From the NCBI RefSeq assembly GCF_051401765.1, contig NW_027480505.1:248001-312000 (forward strand): DNA of 64,000 nt. The letters are read 5' to 3'. This document shows, piece after piece, positions 38,445 through 51,867 of the stretch (positions are counted from its first letter, which is position 1; each line of letters begins with the position of its first letter). Source of the stretch: Calliopsis andreniformis. Taxonomy: Eukaryota > Arthropoda > Insecta > Hymenoptera > Andrenidae. The translations under genes and the position numbers were made by a program. Under the pieces are notes generated by a model that ran no database searches, was not told the origin of the DNA, and was given only the letters and a program-made list of their open reading frames with translations.

Positions 38445-39002
38445 CTGTTGTATTTATATTGTATTTTATGCTTCTGGCGTTGACTTCTTAGGCCCTAACT
38501 ATTCCATCTGGTGGAACAACGCCCTAGGGTGAAGCCTAGGTTGCCCGGAACGTAGAAATGACCATAACTTTTACACTGGTAGCAACTATTCGTTTTATAC
38601 AATGGAAAAACTGTTGTATTTATATTGTATTTTATGCTTCTGGCGTTGACTTCTTAGGCCCTAACTATTCCATCTGGTGGAACAACGCCCTAGGGTGAAG
38701 CCTAGGTTGCCCGGAACGTAGAAATGACCATAACTTTTACACTGGTAGCAACTATTCGTTTTATACAATGGAAAAACTGTTGTATTTATATTGTATTTTA
38801 TGCTTCTGGCGTTGACTTCTTAGGCCCTAACTATTCCATCTGGTGGAACAACGCCCTAGGGTGAAGCCTAGGTTGCCCGGAACGTAGAAATGACCATAAC
38901 TTTTACACTGGTAGCAACTATTCGTTTTATACAATGGAAAAACTGTTGTATTTATATTGTATTTTATGCTTCTGGCGTTGACTTCTTAGGCCCTAACTAT
39001 TC
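38445..39002 (+). repeat. Perfect 166-bp run, about 3.4 identical copies
   Basis: 558 bp repeat with a period of exactly 166 and no mismatch that I found; GCCCTAGGG starts at 38521, 38687 and 38853. Each copy carries the unusual pair GTAGCAACTATTCG and CTATTCCATCTGG. The run ends where TTCC becomes TTCG at about 39003. Adjacent monomers elsewhere differ at many sites, so this is probably the youngest single-monomer amplification in the window. Confidence 0.9.
38521..38686 (+). repeat. Representative 166-bp monomer
   Basis: This copy shows the full monomer, phased to begin at GCCCTAGGG. In order it holds the CCCTAGGG palindrome, the CCTAGG palindrome, GCCCGGAACGTAG, the variable segment around TATTCGTTTTATACAATGG, an AT-rich stretch ending in TTGTATTTTATG, CTTCTGGCGTTGAC, GGCCCTAACTATTC and GGTGGAACAAC. 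It carries the CAATGG version of the variable segment; other copies carry CGATGG or AGGATGG. About 60 bp is strongly AT-rich and the remainder is close to balanced. The length, 166 bp, is near that of DNA held by one nucleosome plus linker histone, which is common for satellites. No gene, promoter or terminator is evident in the unit. Confidence 0.93.
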
Positions 39003-39039
39003 GATCTGGCGGAACAACGCCCTAGAGTGAAGCCTAGGT

Positions 39040-42000
39040 TGCCCGGAACGTAGAAATGACCATTACTTGCACAGTGTTTGCAATTATTCATTTTATACGA
39101 TGGCGAAGCTGTTGTATTTATATTGTATTTTATGCTTCCGGCGTTAACTTCTAACGCCGTAGCTATCAGATGTGGAGCAGCAACGCCCTAGAGTGACGCG
39201 TAGGTTGCCAGGCACGCAGAAATGACCATTACATTCACAATGTTCGCAATCATTCATTTTATACGATGGAAAAACTGTTGAACTTATATCGTATTTTATT
39301 CTTCTGGCGTTGACTTCTTAGGCCCTAACTATTTGATCTGGTGGAGCACCGCCCTAGAGTGAAGCCTAGGTTGCCCGGAACGTAGACCATACCATCACCT
39401 TCACACTGGTGGTAAATATTCCTGTTATGCGATGGAAAAACTCTTGCATCTTTATTGTATTTTATGCTTCGGGCGTTGACCTCTAAGGCCCTAACTATTC
39501 GATCTGGTGGAGCAACGCCCTCGAGTGAAGCCTAGGTTGCCCGTAACGTAGAAATGACCATCACTTTCACACAGGTTGCAATTATTCCTGTTATAGGATG
39601 GAAAGACTGTTGTATTTTTATTGCATTTTATGCTTCTGGCGTTCACTTCTTAGGCCCTGACTATTCGATCTGGTGGAGCAATGCCTCAGAGTTAAGTCTA
39701 GGATGCCCGAAACGCCGAAATGGTCATTACTTTCACGCATGTTGCAATTATTCCGGTTATACGATGAAAAGACTGTTGTATTTTTATTGTATTTTATGCT
39801 TCAGGCGTAGGCTTCTAAGGCCGTAGCTATTGGATATGCTGGAGCACCGCCCTAGAGTGAAGCCTAGGTTGCTCGGAATATAGAAATGACCATAACTTTC
39901 ACACTGGTTGCAATTATTCGTTTTCTACGATGGAAAAACTGTGGTATTTATATTGTATTTTATGCTTCTGGCGTTCACTTCTTAGGGCCTAACTATTCGA
40001 TCTGATGGAACAGTGCCCTATGGTGAAGCCTAGGTTGCCCGGAACGTAAAAATGACCATAACTTTTACGCTGGTAGCAATTGTTCGTTTTATACAATGGA
40101 AAAACTGTTCTATTTATTTTGTATTTTATGCTTCGGGCGTTGACTTCTTTGGCCCTAACAACACGATCTGGTGGAGCAACGCCCTAGAGTGAAGCATAGG
40201 TTCCCTGGAACGTACAAATGACCATCACTTTCACACGGGTTGCAATTATTCCTGTTATAGGATGGAAAGACTGTTGCATTTTTATTGTATTTTATGCTTC
40301 CGGCGTTAACCTCTAACGCCGTAGCTATCAGATGTGGAGCAGCAACGCCCTAGAGTGACGCGTAGGTTGCCAGGCACGCAGAAATGACCATTACATTCAC
40401 AATGTTCGCAATCATTCATTTTATACGATGGAAAAACTGTTGTACTTATATCGTATTTTATTCTTCTGGCGTTGACTTCTTAGGCCCTAACTATTTGATC
40501 TGGTGGAGCACCGCCCTAGAGTGAAGCCTAGGTTGCCCGGAACGTAGACCATACCATCACCTTCACACTGGTGGTAAATATTCCTGTTATGCGATGGAAA
40601 AACTCTTGCATCTTTATCGTATTTTATGCTTCGGGCGTTGACCTCTAAGGCCCTAACTATTCGATCTGGTGGAGCAACGACCTCGAGTGAAGCCTAGGTT
40701 GCCCGTAACGTAGAAATGACCATAACTTTCACACTGGTTGCTATTATTCGTTGTAAACGATGGAAAAGCTGTTCTATTTATATTGCATTTTATGCTCCTG
40801 GCATTGAATTCTAAGTCCCTAGCTATTCGATCTGGTGGACCAACGCCCTAGAGTGAAGCCTAGGTTGCCCGGAACGTAGAAATGACCATTACTTGCACAG
40901 TGTTTGCAATTATTCATTTTATACGATGGAAAAGCTGTTGTATTTATATTGTATTTTATGCTCCTGGCGTTGACTTCTAAGGACGTTGCTATTAGACGTG
41001 GTGGAGCAACGCCCTAGAGTGACGCCTAGGTTGACCGGAACGTAGAAATGACCATTACTTTCTCAATGTCTGCAATTATTCATTTTATACGATGGAAAAA
41101 CTGTTGTACTTATATTGTATTTTATCCTTCTGGCGTTAAATTCTAAGTCCCTAGCTATTCGAGCTGGAGGAGCAACGCCCTAGAGTGAAACATAGGTTAC
41201 CCGGAACGTAGAAATGACCATCACTTTCACACAGGTTGCAATTATTCCTGTTATAGGATGGAAAGACTGTTGTATTTTTATTGCATTTTATGCTTCTGGC
41301 GTTCACTTCTTAGGCCCTGACTATTCGATCTGGTGGAACAACGCCCTAGGGTGAGGCCTAGTTGCCCGGAACGTAGAAATGACCACAACTTTTACACTGG
41401 TAGCAATTATTCGTTTTATACAATGGAAAAACTGTTCTATTTATTTTGTATTTTATGCTTCGGGCGTTGACTTCTAAGGCCCTAACTGTTTGATCTGGTG
41501 GAGCAACGCCCTAGAGTGAAGCCTAGGCTGCCCGGAACGTAGAAATGACCATTACTTTAACACTGTTTCCAATTATTCCTTTTATACGATGGAAAAGCTG
41601 TTGTATTTATATCGTATTTTATGCTTCTGGCGTTGACTTCTAAGGCCCTAGCTATTCGATCAATTGGAGCAACGCCCTAGAGTGAAGCCTAGGTTGCCCG
41701 GAACGTAGAAATGACCATCACTATCAAACTGGTTGCAATTATTCGTTTTATACGATGGAAAAACTGTTGTATTTATATTGTATTTTATGCTTCTGGCGTT
41801 GACTTCTAAGGACCTAACTATTCTATCTGGTGGAGCAACGCCCTACAGTGACGCCTAGGTTGCCCGGAACGTAGATATGACCATAACCTTCACACTGGTT
41901 GCAAATTATTCCTGCTATACGATGGAAAATCTGTTGTATTTTTATTGCATTTTATGCTTCGGGCGTTGACTTCTAAGGCCCAAACTATTCAATCTGTTGG

Positions 42001-45000
42001 AGCAACGCCCTAGAGTGAAGCCTAGGTTGCACGGAACGTAGATATGACCATAACCTTCACACTGGTTGCAAATTATTCCTGCTATACGATGGAAAAGCTG
42101 TTGTATTTATATCGTATTTTATGCTTCTGGCGTTGACTTCTAAGGCCCTAGCTATTCGATCAAGTGGAGCAACGCCCTAGGGTGAAGCCTAGGTTGCCCG
42201 GAACGTAGAAATGACCATAACTTTTACACTGGTAGCAACTATTCGTTTTATACAATGGAAAAACTGTTGTATTTATATTGTATTTTATGCTTCTGGCGTT
42301 GACTTCTTAGGCCCTAACTATTCGATCTGGTGGAACAACGCCCTAGGGTGAAGTCTAGGTTGCCCGGAAAGTAGAAATGACCATAACTTTCACACTGGTA
42401 GCAATTATTTGTTTTATACGATGGAAAAACTGTTCTATTTATTTTATACTTTATGCTTCGGGCGTTGACTTCCAAGGCCCTAACTATTCGATCTGGTAGA
42501 GCAACGCCCTAGAGTGAAGCCTAGGTTGCCCGGAACGTAGAAATGACCATTACTTGCACAGTGTTTGCAATTATTCATTTTATACGATGGCGAAGCTGTT
42601 GTATTTATATTGTATTTTATGCTTCCGGCGTTAACTTCTAACGCCGTAGCTATCAGATGTGGAGCAGCAACGCCCTAGAGTGACGCGTAGGTTGCCAGGC
42701 ACGCAGAAATGACCATTACATTCACAATGTTCGCAATCATTCATTTTATACGATGGAAAAACTGTTGTACTTATATCGTATTTTATTCTTCTGGCGTTGA
42801 CTTCTTAGGCCCTAACTATTTGATCTGGTGGAGCACCGCCCTAGAGTGAAGCCTAGGTTGCCCGGAACGTAGACCATACCATCACCTTCACACTGGTGGT
42901 AAATATTCCTGTTATGCGATGGAAAAACTCTTGCATCTTTATTGTATTTTATGCTTCGGGCGTTGACCTCTAAGGCCCTAACTATTCGATCTGGTGGAGC
43001 AACGCCCTCGAGTGAAGCCTAGGTTGCCCGTAACGTAGAAATGACCATAACTTTCACACTGGTTGCTATTATTCGTTGTAAACGATGGAAAAGCTGTTCT
43101 ATTTATATTGCATTTTATGCTCCTGGCGGTAAATTCTAAGTCCCTAGCTATTCGAGCTGGAGGAGCAACGCCCTAGAGTGAAACATAGGTTACCCGGAAC
43201 GTAGAAATGACCATCACTTTCACACAGGTTGCAATTATTCCTGTTATAGGATGGAAAGACTGTTGTATTTTTATTGCATTTTATGCTTCTGGCGTTCACT
43301 TCTTAGGCCCTGACTATTCGATCTGGTGGAGCAATGCCTCAGAGTTAAGTCTAGGATGCCCGAAACGCCGAAATGGTCATTACTTTCACGCATGTTGCAA
43401 TTATTCCGGTTATACGATGAAAAGACTGTTGTATTTTTATTGTATTTTATGCTTCAGGCGTAGGCTTCTAAGGCCGTAGCTATTGGATATGCTGGAGCAC
43501 CGCCCTAGAGTGAAGCCTAGGTTGCTCGGAATATAGAAATTACCATAACTTTCACACTGGTTGCAATTATTCGTTTTCTACGATGGAAAAACTGTGGTAT
43601 TTATATTGTATTTTATGCTTCTGGCGTTCACTTCTTAGGGCCTAACTATTCGATCTGATGGAACAGTGCCCTAGGGTGAAGCCTAGGTTTCCCGGAACGT
43701 AAAAATGACCATAACTTTTACGCTGGTAGCAATTGTTCGTTTTATACAATGGAAAAACTGTTCTATTTATTTTGTATTTTATGCTTCGGGCGTTGACTTC
43801 TTTGGCCCTAGCAACACGATCTGGTGGAGCAACGCCCTAGAGTGAAGCATAGGTTCCCTGGAACGTACAAATGACCATCACTTTCACACGGGTTGCAATT
43901 ATTCCTGTTATAGGATGGAAAGACTGTTGCATTTTTATTGTATTTTATGCTTCCGGCGTTAACCTCTAACGCCGTAGCTATCAGATGTGGAGCAGCAACG
44001 CCCTAGAGTGACGCGTAGGTTGCCAGGCACGCAGAAATGACCATTACATTCACAATGTTCGCAATCATTCATTTTATACGATGGAAAAACTGTTGTACTT
44101 ATATCGTATTTTATTCTTCTGCCGTTGACTTCTTAGGCCCTAACTATTTGATCTGGTGGAGCACCGCCCTAGAGTGAAGCCTAGGTTGCCCGGAACGTAG
44201 ACCATACCATCACCTTCACACTGGTGGTAAATATTCCTGTTATGCGATGGAAAAACTCTTGCATCTTTATTGTATTTTATGCTTCGGGCGTTGACCTCTA
44301 AGGCCCTAACTATTCCATCTGGTGGAGCAACGACCTCGAGTGAAGCCTAGGTTGCCCGTAACGTAGAAATGACCATAACTTTCACACTGGTTGCTATTAT
44401 TCGTTGTAAACGATGGAAAAGCTGTTCTATTTATATTGCATTTTATGCTCCTGGCATTGAATTCTAAGTCCCTAGCTATTCGATCTGGTGGACCAACGCC
44501 CTAGAGTGAAGCCTAGGTTGCCCGGAACGTAGAAATGACCATTACTTGCACAGTGTTTGCAATTATTCATTTTATACGATGGAAAAGCTGTTGTATTTAT
44601 ATTGTATTTTATGCTCCTGGCGTTGACTTCTAAGGACGTAGCTATTAGACGTGGTGGAGCAACGCCCTAGAGTGACGCCTAGGTTGACCGGAACGTAGAA
44701 ATGACCATTACTTTCTCAATGTCTGCAATTATTCATTTTATACGATGGAAAAACTGTTGTACTTATATTGTATTTTATCCTTCTGGCGTTAAATTCTAAG
44801 TCCCTAGCTATTCGAGCTGGAGGAGCAACGCCCTAGAGTGAAACATAGGTTACCCGGAACGTAGAAATGACCATCACTTTCACACAGGTTGCAATTATTC
44901 CTGTTATAGGATGGAAAGACTGTTGTATTTTTATTGCATTTTATGCTTCTGGCGTTCACTTCTTAGGCCCTGACTATTCGATCTGGTGGAACAACGCCCT

Positions 45001-45021
45001 AGGGTGAGGCCTAGTTGCACG
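39040..45021 (+). repeat. 21/22-monomer duplication (39.0-41.4 kb and 42.5-45.0 kb)
   Basis: 39040-39547 recurs at 42527-43034 (offset 3487), then 39548-41368 recurs at 43201-45021 (offset 3653). The 166-bp change of offset is one extra monomer at 43041-43206. Shared rare states are GATGGCGAAGC, CCGGCGTTAAC, TATCAGATGTGGAGC, GTAGACCATACCATCACC, TGGTGGTAAATATTCC and CGTTGTAAACG. Within each half, the TTAACTTC/TTAACCTC monomer recurs after 1162 bp (39144, 40306) or 1328 bp (42631, 43959). The intervening 41369-42526 includes 41390-42179, a copy of 37571-38360. No gene is present. Confidence 0.88.
43041..43206 (+). repeat. Chimeric monomer
   Basis: The first half (TTGCTATTATTCGTTG, TAAACGATGG, ATGCTCCTGGC) equals the first half of the monomer at about 40718. 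The second half (GTAAATTCTAAG, TTCGAGCTGGAGG, GAAACATAGGTTACCC) equals the end of the monomer at about 41048-41213, two monomers further on. The switch lies at about 43125-43132 in the shared CTGGCG region. It matches the product of an unequal exchange or slippage that removed 332 bp from a related copy. Confidence 0.8.
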
Positions 45022-48000
45022 GAACGTAGAAATGACAATTACTTTCACACTGTTTGCAATTATTCCTTTTATACGATGCAAAAGCTGTTGTATTTATATC
45101 GTATTTTATGCTTCTGGCTTTGACTTCTAAGGCCCTAGCTATTCGATCTACTGGAGCAACGCCCTAGAGTGAAGCCTAGGTTGCCCGGAACGTAGAAATG
45201 ACCATAACTTTCAAACTGGTTGCAATTAATCCTGTTATACGATGGAAAACCTGTTGTATTTTTATTGCATTTTATGCTTCTGGCGTTCACTTCCTAGGCC
45301 CTAACTATTCGATCTGGTGGAACAACGCCCTAGGGTAAAGCCTAGGTTGCCCGGAACGTAGAAATGACCATAACTTTAACACTGGTAGCAATTATTCGTA
45401 TTATACAATGGAAAAACTGTTGTATTTATATTGTATTTTATGCTTCTGGCGTTGACTTCTTAGGCCCTAACTATTCGATCTGGTGGAGCAATGCCTCAGA
45501 GTTAAGTCTAGGATGCCCGAAACGCCGAAATGATGATTACTTTCACGCTTGTTGCAATTATTCCTGTTATACGATGAGAAGACCGTTGTATTTTTATTGT
45601 ATTTTATGCTTCAGGCGTAGGCTTCTAAGGCCGTAGCTATTGGGTATGCTGGAGCACCGCCCTAGAGTGAAGCCTAGGTTGCTCGGAATATAGAAATGAC
45701 CATAACTTTCACACTGGTTGCAATTATTCGTTTTCTACGATGGAAAAACTGGTGTATTTATATTGTATTTTATGCTTCTGGCGTTCACTTCTTAGGGCCT
45801 AACTATTCGATCTGATGGAACAATGCCCTAGGGTGAAGCCTAGGTTGCCCGGAACGTAAAAATGACCATAACTTTTACACTGGTAGCAATTATTCGTTTT
45901 ATACAATGGAAAAACTGTTCTATTTATTTTGTATTTTATGCTTCGGGCGTTGACTTCTTCGGCCCTAACTGTTTGATCTGGTGGAGCAACGCCCTAGAGT
46001 GAAGCATAGATTGCCCGGAACGTAGAAATGACAATTACTTGCACACTGTTTGCAATTATTCCTTTTATACGATGCAAAAGCTGTTGTATTTATATCGTAT
46101 TTTATGCTTCTGGCGTTGACTTCTAAGGACCTAACTATTCGATCTGGTGGAGCAACGCCCTAGAGTGAAGCCTAGGTTGCTCGGAATGTAGAAATAACCA
46201 TAACTTTCACACTGTTTGCAATTATTCGTTTTTTACGATGGAAAAGCTGTTGTATTTATATTGTATTTTATGCCTCTGGCGTTGACTTCTAAGGCCCTAG
46301 CTATTCGATCTAGTGGAGCAACGCCCTACAGTGAAGCCTAGGTTGCCCGGAACGTAGAAGTGACCATCACTTTCAAACTGGTTGCAATTAATCCTGTCAT
46401 ACGATTGATAAACTGTTGTATTTTTATTGCATTTTATGCTTCGGACGTTGACTTCTAAGGCCCTGACTATTCAATCTGTTGGAGCAACGCCCTAGAGTGA
46501 AGCCTAGGTTGCTCGGAATGTAGAAATGACCATAGCTTTCACACTGGTTGCAATTATTCGTTTTATATGATGGAAAAACTGTTGTATTTATATTGTATTT
46601 CATGCTTCAGGCGTACACTTCTTAGGCCCTAACTATTCGATCTGGTGGAACAACGGCCTAAGGTGAAGCCTAGGTTGCCCGCAACGTAGAAATGGCCATA
46701 ACTTTTACACAGGTAGCAATTATTCGTTTTGTACAATGGAAAAACTGTTCTATTTATTTTGTATTTAATGCTTCGTGCGTTGACTTCTAAGGCCCTAACT
46801 GTTTGATCTGGTGGAGCAACGCCCTAGAGTGAAGCCTAGATTGCCCGGAACGTAGAAATGACAATTACTTTCACACTGTTTGCAATTATTCCTTTTATAC
46901 GATGCAAAAGCTGTTGTATTTATATCGTATTTTATGCTTATGGCGTTGACTTCTAAGGCCCAAACTATTCAATCTGTTGGAGCAACGCCCTAGAGTGAAG
47001 CCTAGGTTGCTCGGAATGTAGAAATGACCATAACTTTCACACTGGTTGCAATTATTCGTTTTATACGATGGAAAAACTGTTGTATTTATATTGTATTTTA
47101 TGCTTCTGGCTTTCACTTCTTAGGCCCTAACTATTCGATCTGGTGGAACAACGCCCTGGGGTGAAGCCTAGGTTGCTCGGAACGTAGAAATGACCATAAC
47201 TTTTACACTGGTAGCAATTATTCGTTTTATACCATGGAAAAACTGTTCTATTTATTTTGTATTTTATGCTTCAGGCGATGACTTCTAACGCCCTAACTGT
47301 CTGATCTGGTGGAGCAACGCCCTAGAGTGAAGCCTAGGTTGCCCGGAACGTAGAAATGACCATTACTTTCACACTGTTTGCAGTTATTCCTTTTATACGA
47401 TGGAAAAGCTGTTGTATTTATATCGTATTTTATGCTTCTGGCGTTGACTTCTAAGGCCCTAACTATTCGATCTGGTGGAACAACGCCCTAGGGTGAAGTC
47501 TAGGTTGCCCGGAACGTAGAAATGATCATAACTTTTACACTGGTAGCAATTGTCCGTTTTATACAATGGAAAAACTGTTCTATTTATTTTGTATTTTATG
47601 CTTCGGGCGTTGACTTCTAAGGCCCTAACTGTTTGATCTGGTGGAGCAACGCCCTAGAGTGAAGCCTAGGTTGCCCGGAACGTAGAAATGACCATTACTT
47701 TCACACTGTTTGCAATTATTCCCTTTATACGATGGAAAAGCTGTTGTATTTATATCGTATTTTATGCATCTGGCGTTGACTTCTAAGGCCCTAGCTTTCG
47801 ACCTAGTGGAACAATGCCCTAGGGTGAAGCCTAGGTTGCCCGGAACGAAAAAATGACCATAACTTTTACACTGGTAGCAATTATTCGTTTTATACAATGG
47901 AAAAACTGTTCTATTTATTTTGTATTTTATGCTTCGGGCGTTGACTTCTAAGGCCCTAACTGTTTGATCTGGTGAAGCAACGCCCTAGAGTGAAGCCTAG

Positions 48001-48289
48001 GTTGCCCGGAACGTAGAAATGACCATAACTTTTACACTGGTAGCAATTATTCGTTTTATACAATGGAAAAACTGTTTTACCTATATTGTATTTAATGCTT
48101 CTGGCGTTCACTTCCTAGGCCCTGACTATTCGATCTGGTGGACAACGCCCTAGGGTGAAGCCTAGGTTGCCCGGAGCGTAGAAATGACCATAACATTCAC
48201 ACTGGTTGAAATTATTCGTTTTATATGATGGAAAAGGTGTTGCATCTTTATTGTATTTTATGCTTCTGGCGTTGACTTCTAAGGCCCTA
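45022..48289 (+). repeat. Right-centre satellite block of mixed monomers
   Basis: About 20 monomers with no long clean duplication inside the block. One diverged CCTCAGAGTTAAG monomer lies near 45490. About 46790-47140 is related to 48946-49296, and about 47440-47700 is related to 37490-37740 through the TGATCATAACTTTTAC and TCCGTTTTATAC variants. A 1-bp-short CCTAGCTTTCGACC monomer lies near 47792. No gene or other element is seen. Confidence 0.85.
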
Positions 48290-51200
48290 ACTGTTTGATC
48301 TGGTGGAGCAACGCCCTAGGGTGAAGCCTAGGTTGCCCGGAACGTAGAAATGGCCATTACTTTCACACTGTTTGCGATTATTCCTTTTATACGATGGAAA
48401 AGCTGTTGTATTTATATCGTATTTTATGCTTCTGGCGTTCACTTCTTAGGCCCTGACTATTCGACCTGGTGGAACAACGCCCTAGGGTGAAGCCTAGGTT
48501 GCCCGGAACGTAGAAATGACCATAACTTTTACACTGGTAGCAATTATTCGTTTTATACAATGGAAAAACCGTTCCATTTATTTTGTGTTTTATGCTTCGT
48601 GCGTTGACTTCTAAGGCCCTAACTGTTTGATCTGGTGGAGCAACGCCCTAGAGTGAAGCATAGATTGCCCGGAACGTAGAAATGACAATTACTTTCACAC
48701 TGTTTGCAATTATTCCTTTTATACGATGCAAAAGCTGTTGTATTTATATCGTATTTTATGCTTCTGGCGTTGACTTCTAAGGACCTAACTATTCGATCTG
48801 GTGGAGCGACGCCCTAGAGTGAAGCCTAGGTTGCTCGGAACGTAGAAATGACCAGAACGTTTACACTGGTAGCAATTATTCGTTTTATACAATGGAAAAG
48901 CTGTTCTATTTATTTTGTATTTTATGCTTCGTGCGTTGACTTCTAAGGCCCTAGCTGTTTGATCTGGTGGAGCAACGCCCTAGAGTGAAGCCTAGATTGC
49001 CCGGAACGTAGAAATGACAATTACTTTCACACTGTCTGCAATTATTCCTTTTATACGATGCAAAAGCTGTTGTATTTATATCGTATTTTATGCTTCTGGC
49101 GTTGACTTCTAAGGCCCTGACTATTCAATCTGTTGGAGCAACGCCCTAGAGTGAAGCCTAGGTTGCTCGGAATGTAGAAATGACCATAGCTTTCACACTG
49201 GTTGCAATTATTCGTTTTATATGATGGAAAAACTGTTGTATTTATATTGTATTTTATGCTTCTGGCGTTCACTTCTTAGGCCCTAACCGTTTGGTCTGGT
49301 GGACCAACGCCATTGAGTGAAGCCTAGGTTGCCCGGAACGTAGAAATGACCATAACTTTCACACAGGTTGCTATTATTCGTTTTATACGATGGAAAAACT
49401 GTTATATTGATATAGTATTTTATGCTTCAGGCGTTGACTTCTGAGGCCGTAGCTATTCGGTGTGGTGGAGGAACGCCATAGAGTGAAGCCTAGGTTGCCC
49501 GGAACGTAGAAATGTCCATATCTTTCACACTGTTTGCTATTATTCATTTTATACGGTGGCAAAGCTGTTGCATTTATATTGTATTTTATGCTTCTGGCGT
49601 TGACTCCTTAGGCCGTAACTATTCGATCTGGTGGAGCAATGCCTCAGAGTTAAGTCTAGGATGCCCGAAACGCCGAAATGATCATTATTTTCACGCTTAT
49701 TGCAATTATTCCTGTAATACGATGAAACGACTGTTGTATTTTTATTGTATCTTATGTTCCTGGCGTTGACTTCTAAGGCCCTAACTATTCGATCTGGTGG
49801 AGCAACACCCTGGAGTGAAGCCTAGGTTGCCCGGAACGTGGAAATGACCAGAACTCTCACACTGGTTGCAATTATTCGTTTTATACGATGTAAAGGTTGT
49901 TGTATTTATATCGTCTTTTATGCTTCGGGCGTTGACGTCTTAGGCCCTAACACTTCGATCTGGTAGAGCAACGCCCTACAGTGAAGCCTAGGTTGCACGG
50001 AACGTAGATATGACCATAACCTTCTCACAGGTTGCAATTATTCGTTTTATACGGTGTAAAGGCTGTTGTATTTATTTTGTATTTTATTCTTCTGGTGTTG
50101 ACTTCTTAGGCCCTAACTATTCGATCTGGTGGAACAACGCCGTAGAGTGATGCCTAGGTTGCCCGGAACGTAGAAATGACCATTACTTTCACACTGTTTG
50201 CAATTATTCCTTTTATACCATGGAAATCTGTTGCATTTATATCGTATTTTATGCTTCTGGCGTTGACTTCTTAGGACCTAACTATTCGATCTGGTGGAGC
50301 AACGCCCTAGAGTGAAGCCTAGGTTGCTCGGAATATAGAAATGACCATAACTTTCACACTGGTTGCTATTATTCGTTTACTAGGATGGAAAAACTGTTGT
50401 ATTTATATTGTATTTTATGCTTCTGGCGTTCACTTCTTAGGGCCTAACTATGCGATCTGATGGAACAATGCCCTAGGGTGAAGCCTAGGTTCCCCGGAAC
50501 GTAGAAATGACCATAACTTTTACACTGGTAGCAATTATTCGTTCTATACCATGGAAAAACTGTTCTATTTATTTTGTATTTTATGCTTCAGGCGTTGACT
50601 TCTATCGCCCAAACTGTTTGATCTGGTGGAGCAACGCCCTAGAGTGAAGCCTAGGTTGCCCGGAACGTAGAAATGACCATTACTTTCACACTGTTTCCAA
50701 TTATTCCTTTTATTCGATGGAAAATCTGTTGTATTTATATTGTATTTTATGCTTCTGGCGTTCACTTCTTAGGCCCTAACTATTCGATCTGGTGGAACAA
50801 CGGCCTAAGGTGAATCCTAGGTTGCCCGCAACGTAGAAATGGCCATAACTTTTACACATGTAGCAATTATTCGTTTTATACAATGGAAAAACTGTTCTAT
50901 TTATTTTGTATTTAATGCTTCGGGCGTTGGCTTCTAAGGCCCTAACTGTTTGATCTGGTGGACCAACGCCATAGAGTGAAGCCTAGGTTGCCCGGAACGT
51001 AGAAATGACCATAACTTTCACACTGGTTGCTATTATTCGTTTTATACGATGGAAAAACTGTTATATTGATATTGTATTTTATGCTTCAGTCGTTGACATC
51101 TGAGGCCGTAGCTATTCGATGTGGTGGAAGAACGCCATAGAGTGAAGCCTAGGTTGCCCGGAACGTAGAAATGTCCATATCTTTCACACTGTTTGCAATT

Positions 51201-51867
51201 ATTCATTTTATACGGTGGCAAAGCTGTTGCATTTATATTGTATTTTATGCTTCTGGCGTTGACTCCTTAGGCCCTAACCATTCGATCTGGTGGAGCAATG
51301 CCTCAGAGTTAAGTCTAGGATGCCCGAAACGCCGAAATGATCATTACTTTCACGCATGTTGCAATTATTCCTGTTATACGATGAAAAGACTGTTGTATTT
51401 TTATTGTATTTTATGCTTCAGTCGTAGGCTTCTAATGCCGTGGCTATTCGATATGGTAGAGCACCGCCCTAGAGTGAAGCCTAGGTTTCTCGGAACGCAG
51501 AAATGACCACTACTTTCACACTGTTTGCAATTATTCATTTAATACGATGGAAAAGCCGTTGTATTTATATCGTATTTTATGCTTCGGGCGTTGACTTCTA
51601 AGGCCCTAGCTATTCGATCTAGTGGAGCAACGCCCTAGAGTGAAGCCTAGGTTGCCCGGAACGTAGAAATGACCATAGCTTTCACACTGGTTGCGATTAT
51701 TCCTTTTATACGATGGAAAAGCTGTTGTATTTATATCGTATTTTATGCTTCGGGCGTTGACTTCTTTGGCCCTAACAATTCGATCTGGTGGAGCAACGCC
51801 CTAGAGTGAAGCTTAGGTTCCCTGGAACGTACAAATGACCATCACTTTCACATGGGTTGCTATTATT

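Larger units (their letters stand above)
37591..39039 (+). repeat. Satellite block, left part of the 23-monomer duplication, with a perfect single-monomer run
   Basis: About 37571-38360 recurs at 41390-42179, offset 3819 (23 monomers plus 1 bp). Shared features are GCCTAGGCTGCCC, TTTAACACTG, CGATCAATTGGAGC, TACAGTGACGCC and the 167-bp GGTTGCAAATTATTCCTGC monomers. After 38360 the two copies differ: here a single monomer has expanded (38445-39002), there the array passes to other monomers. Confidence 0.86.
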
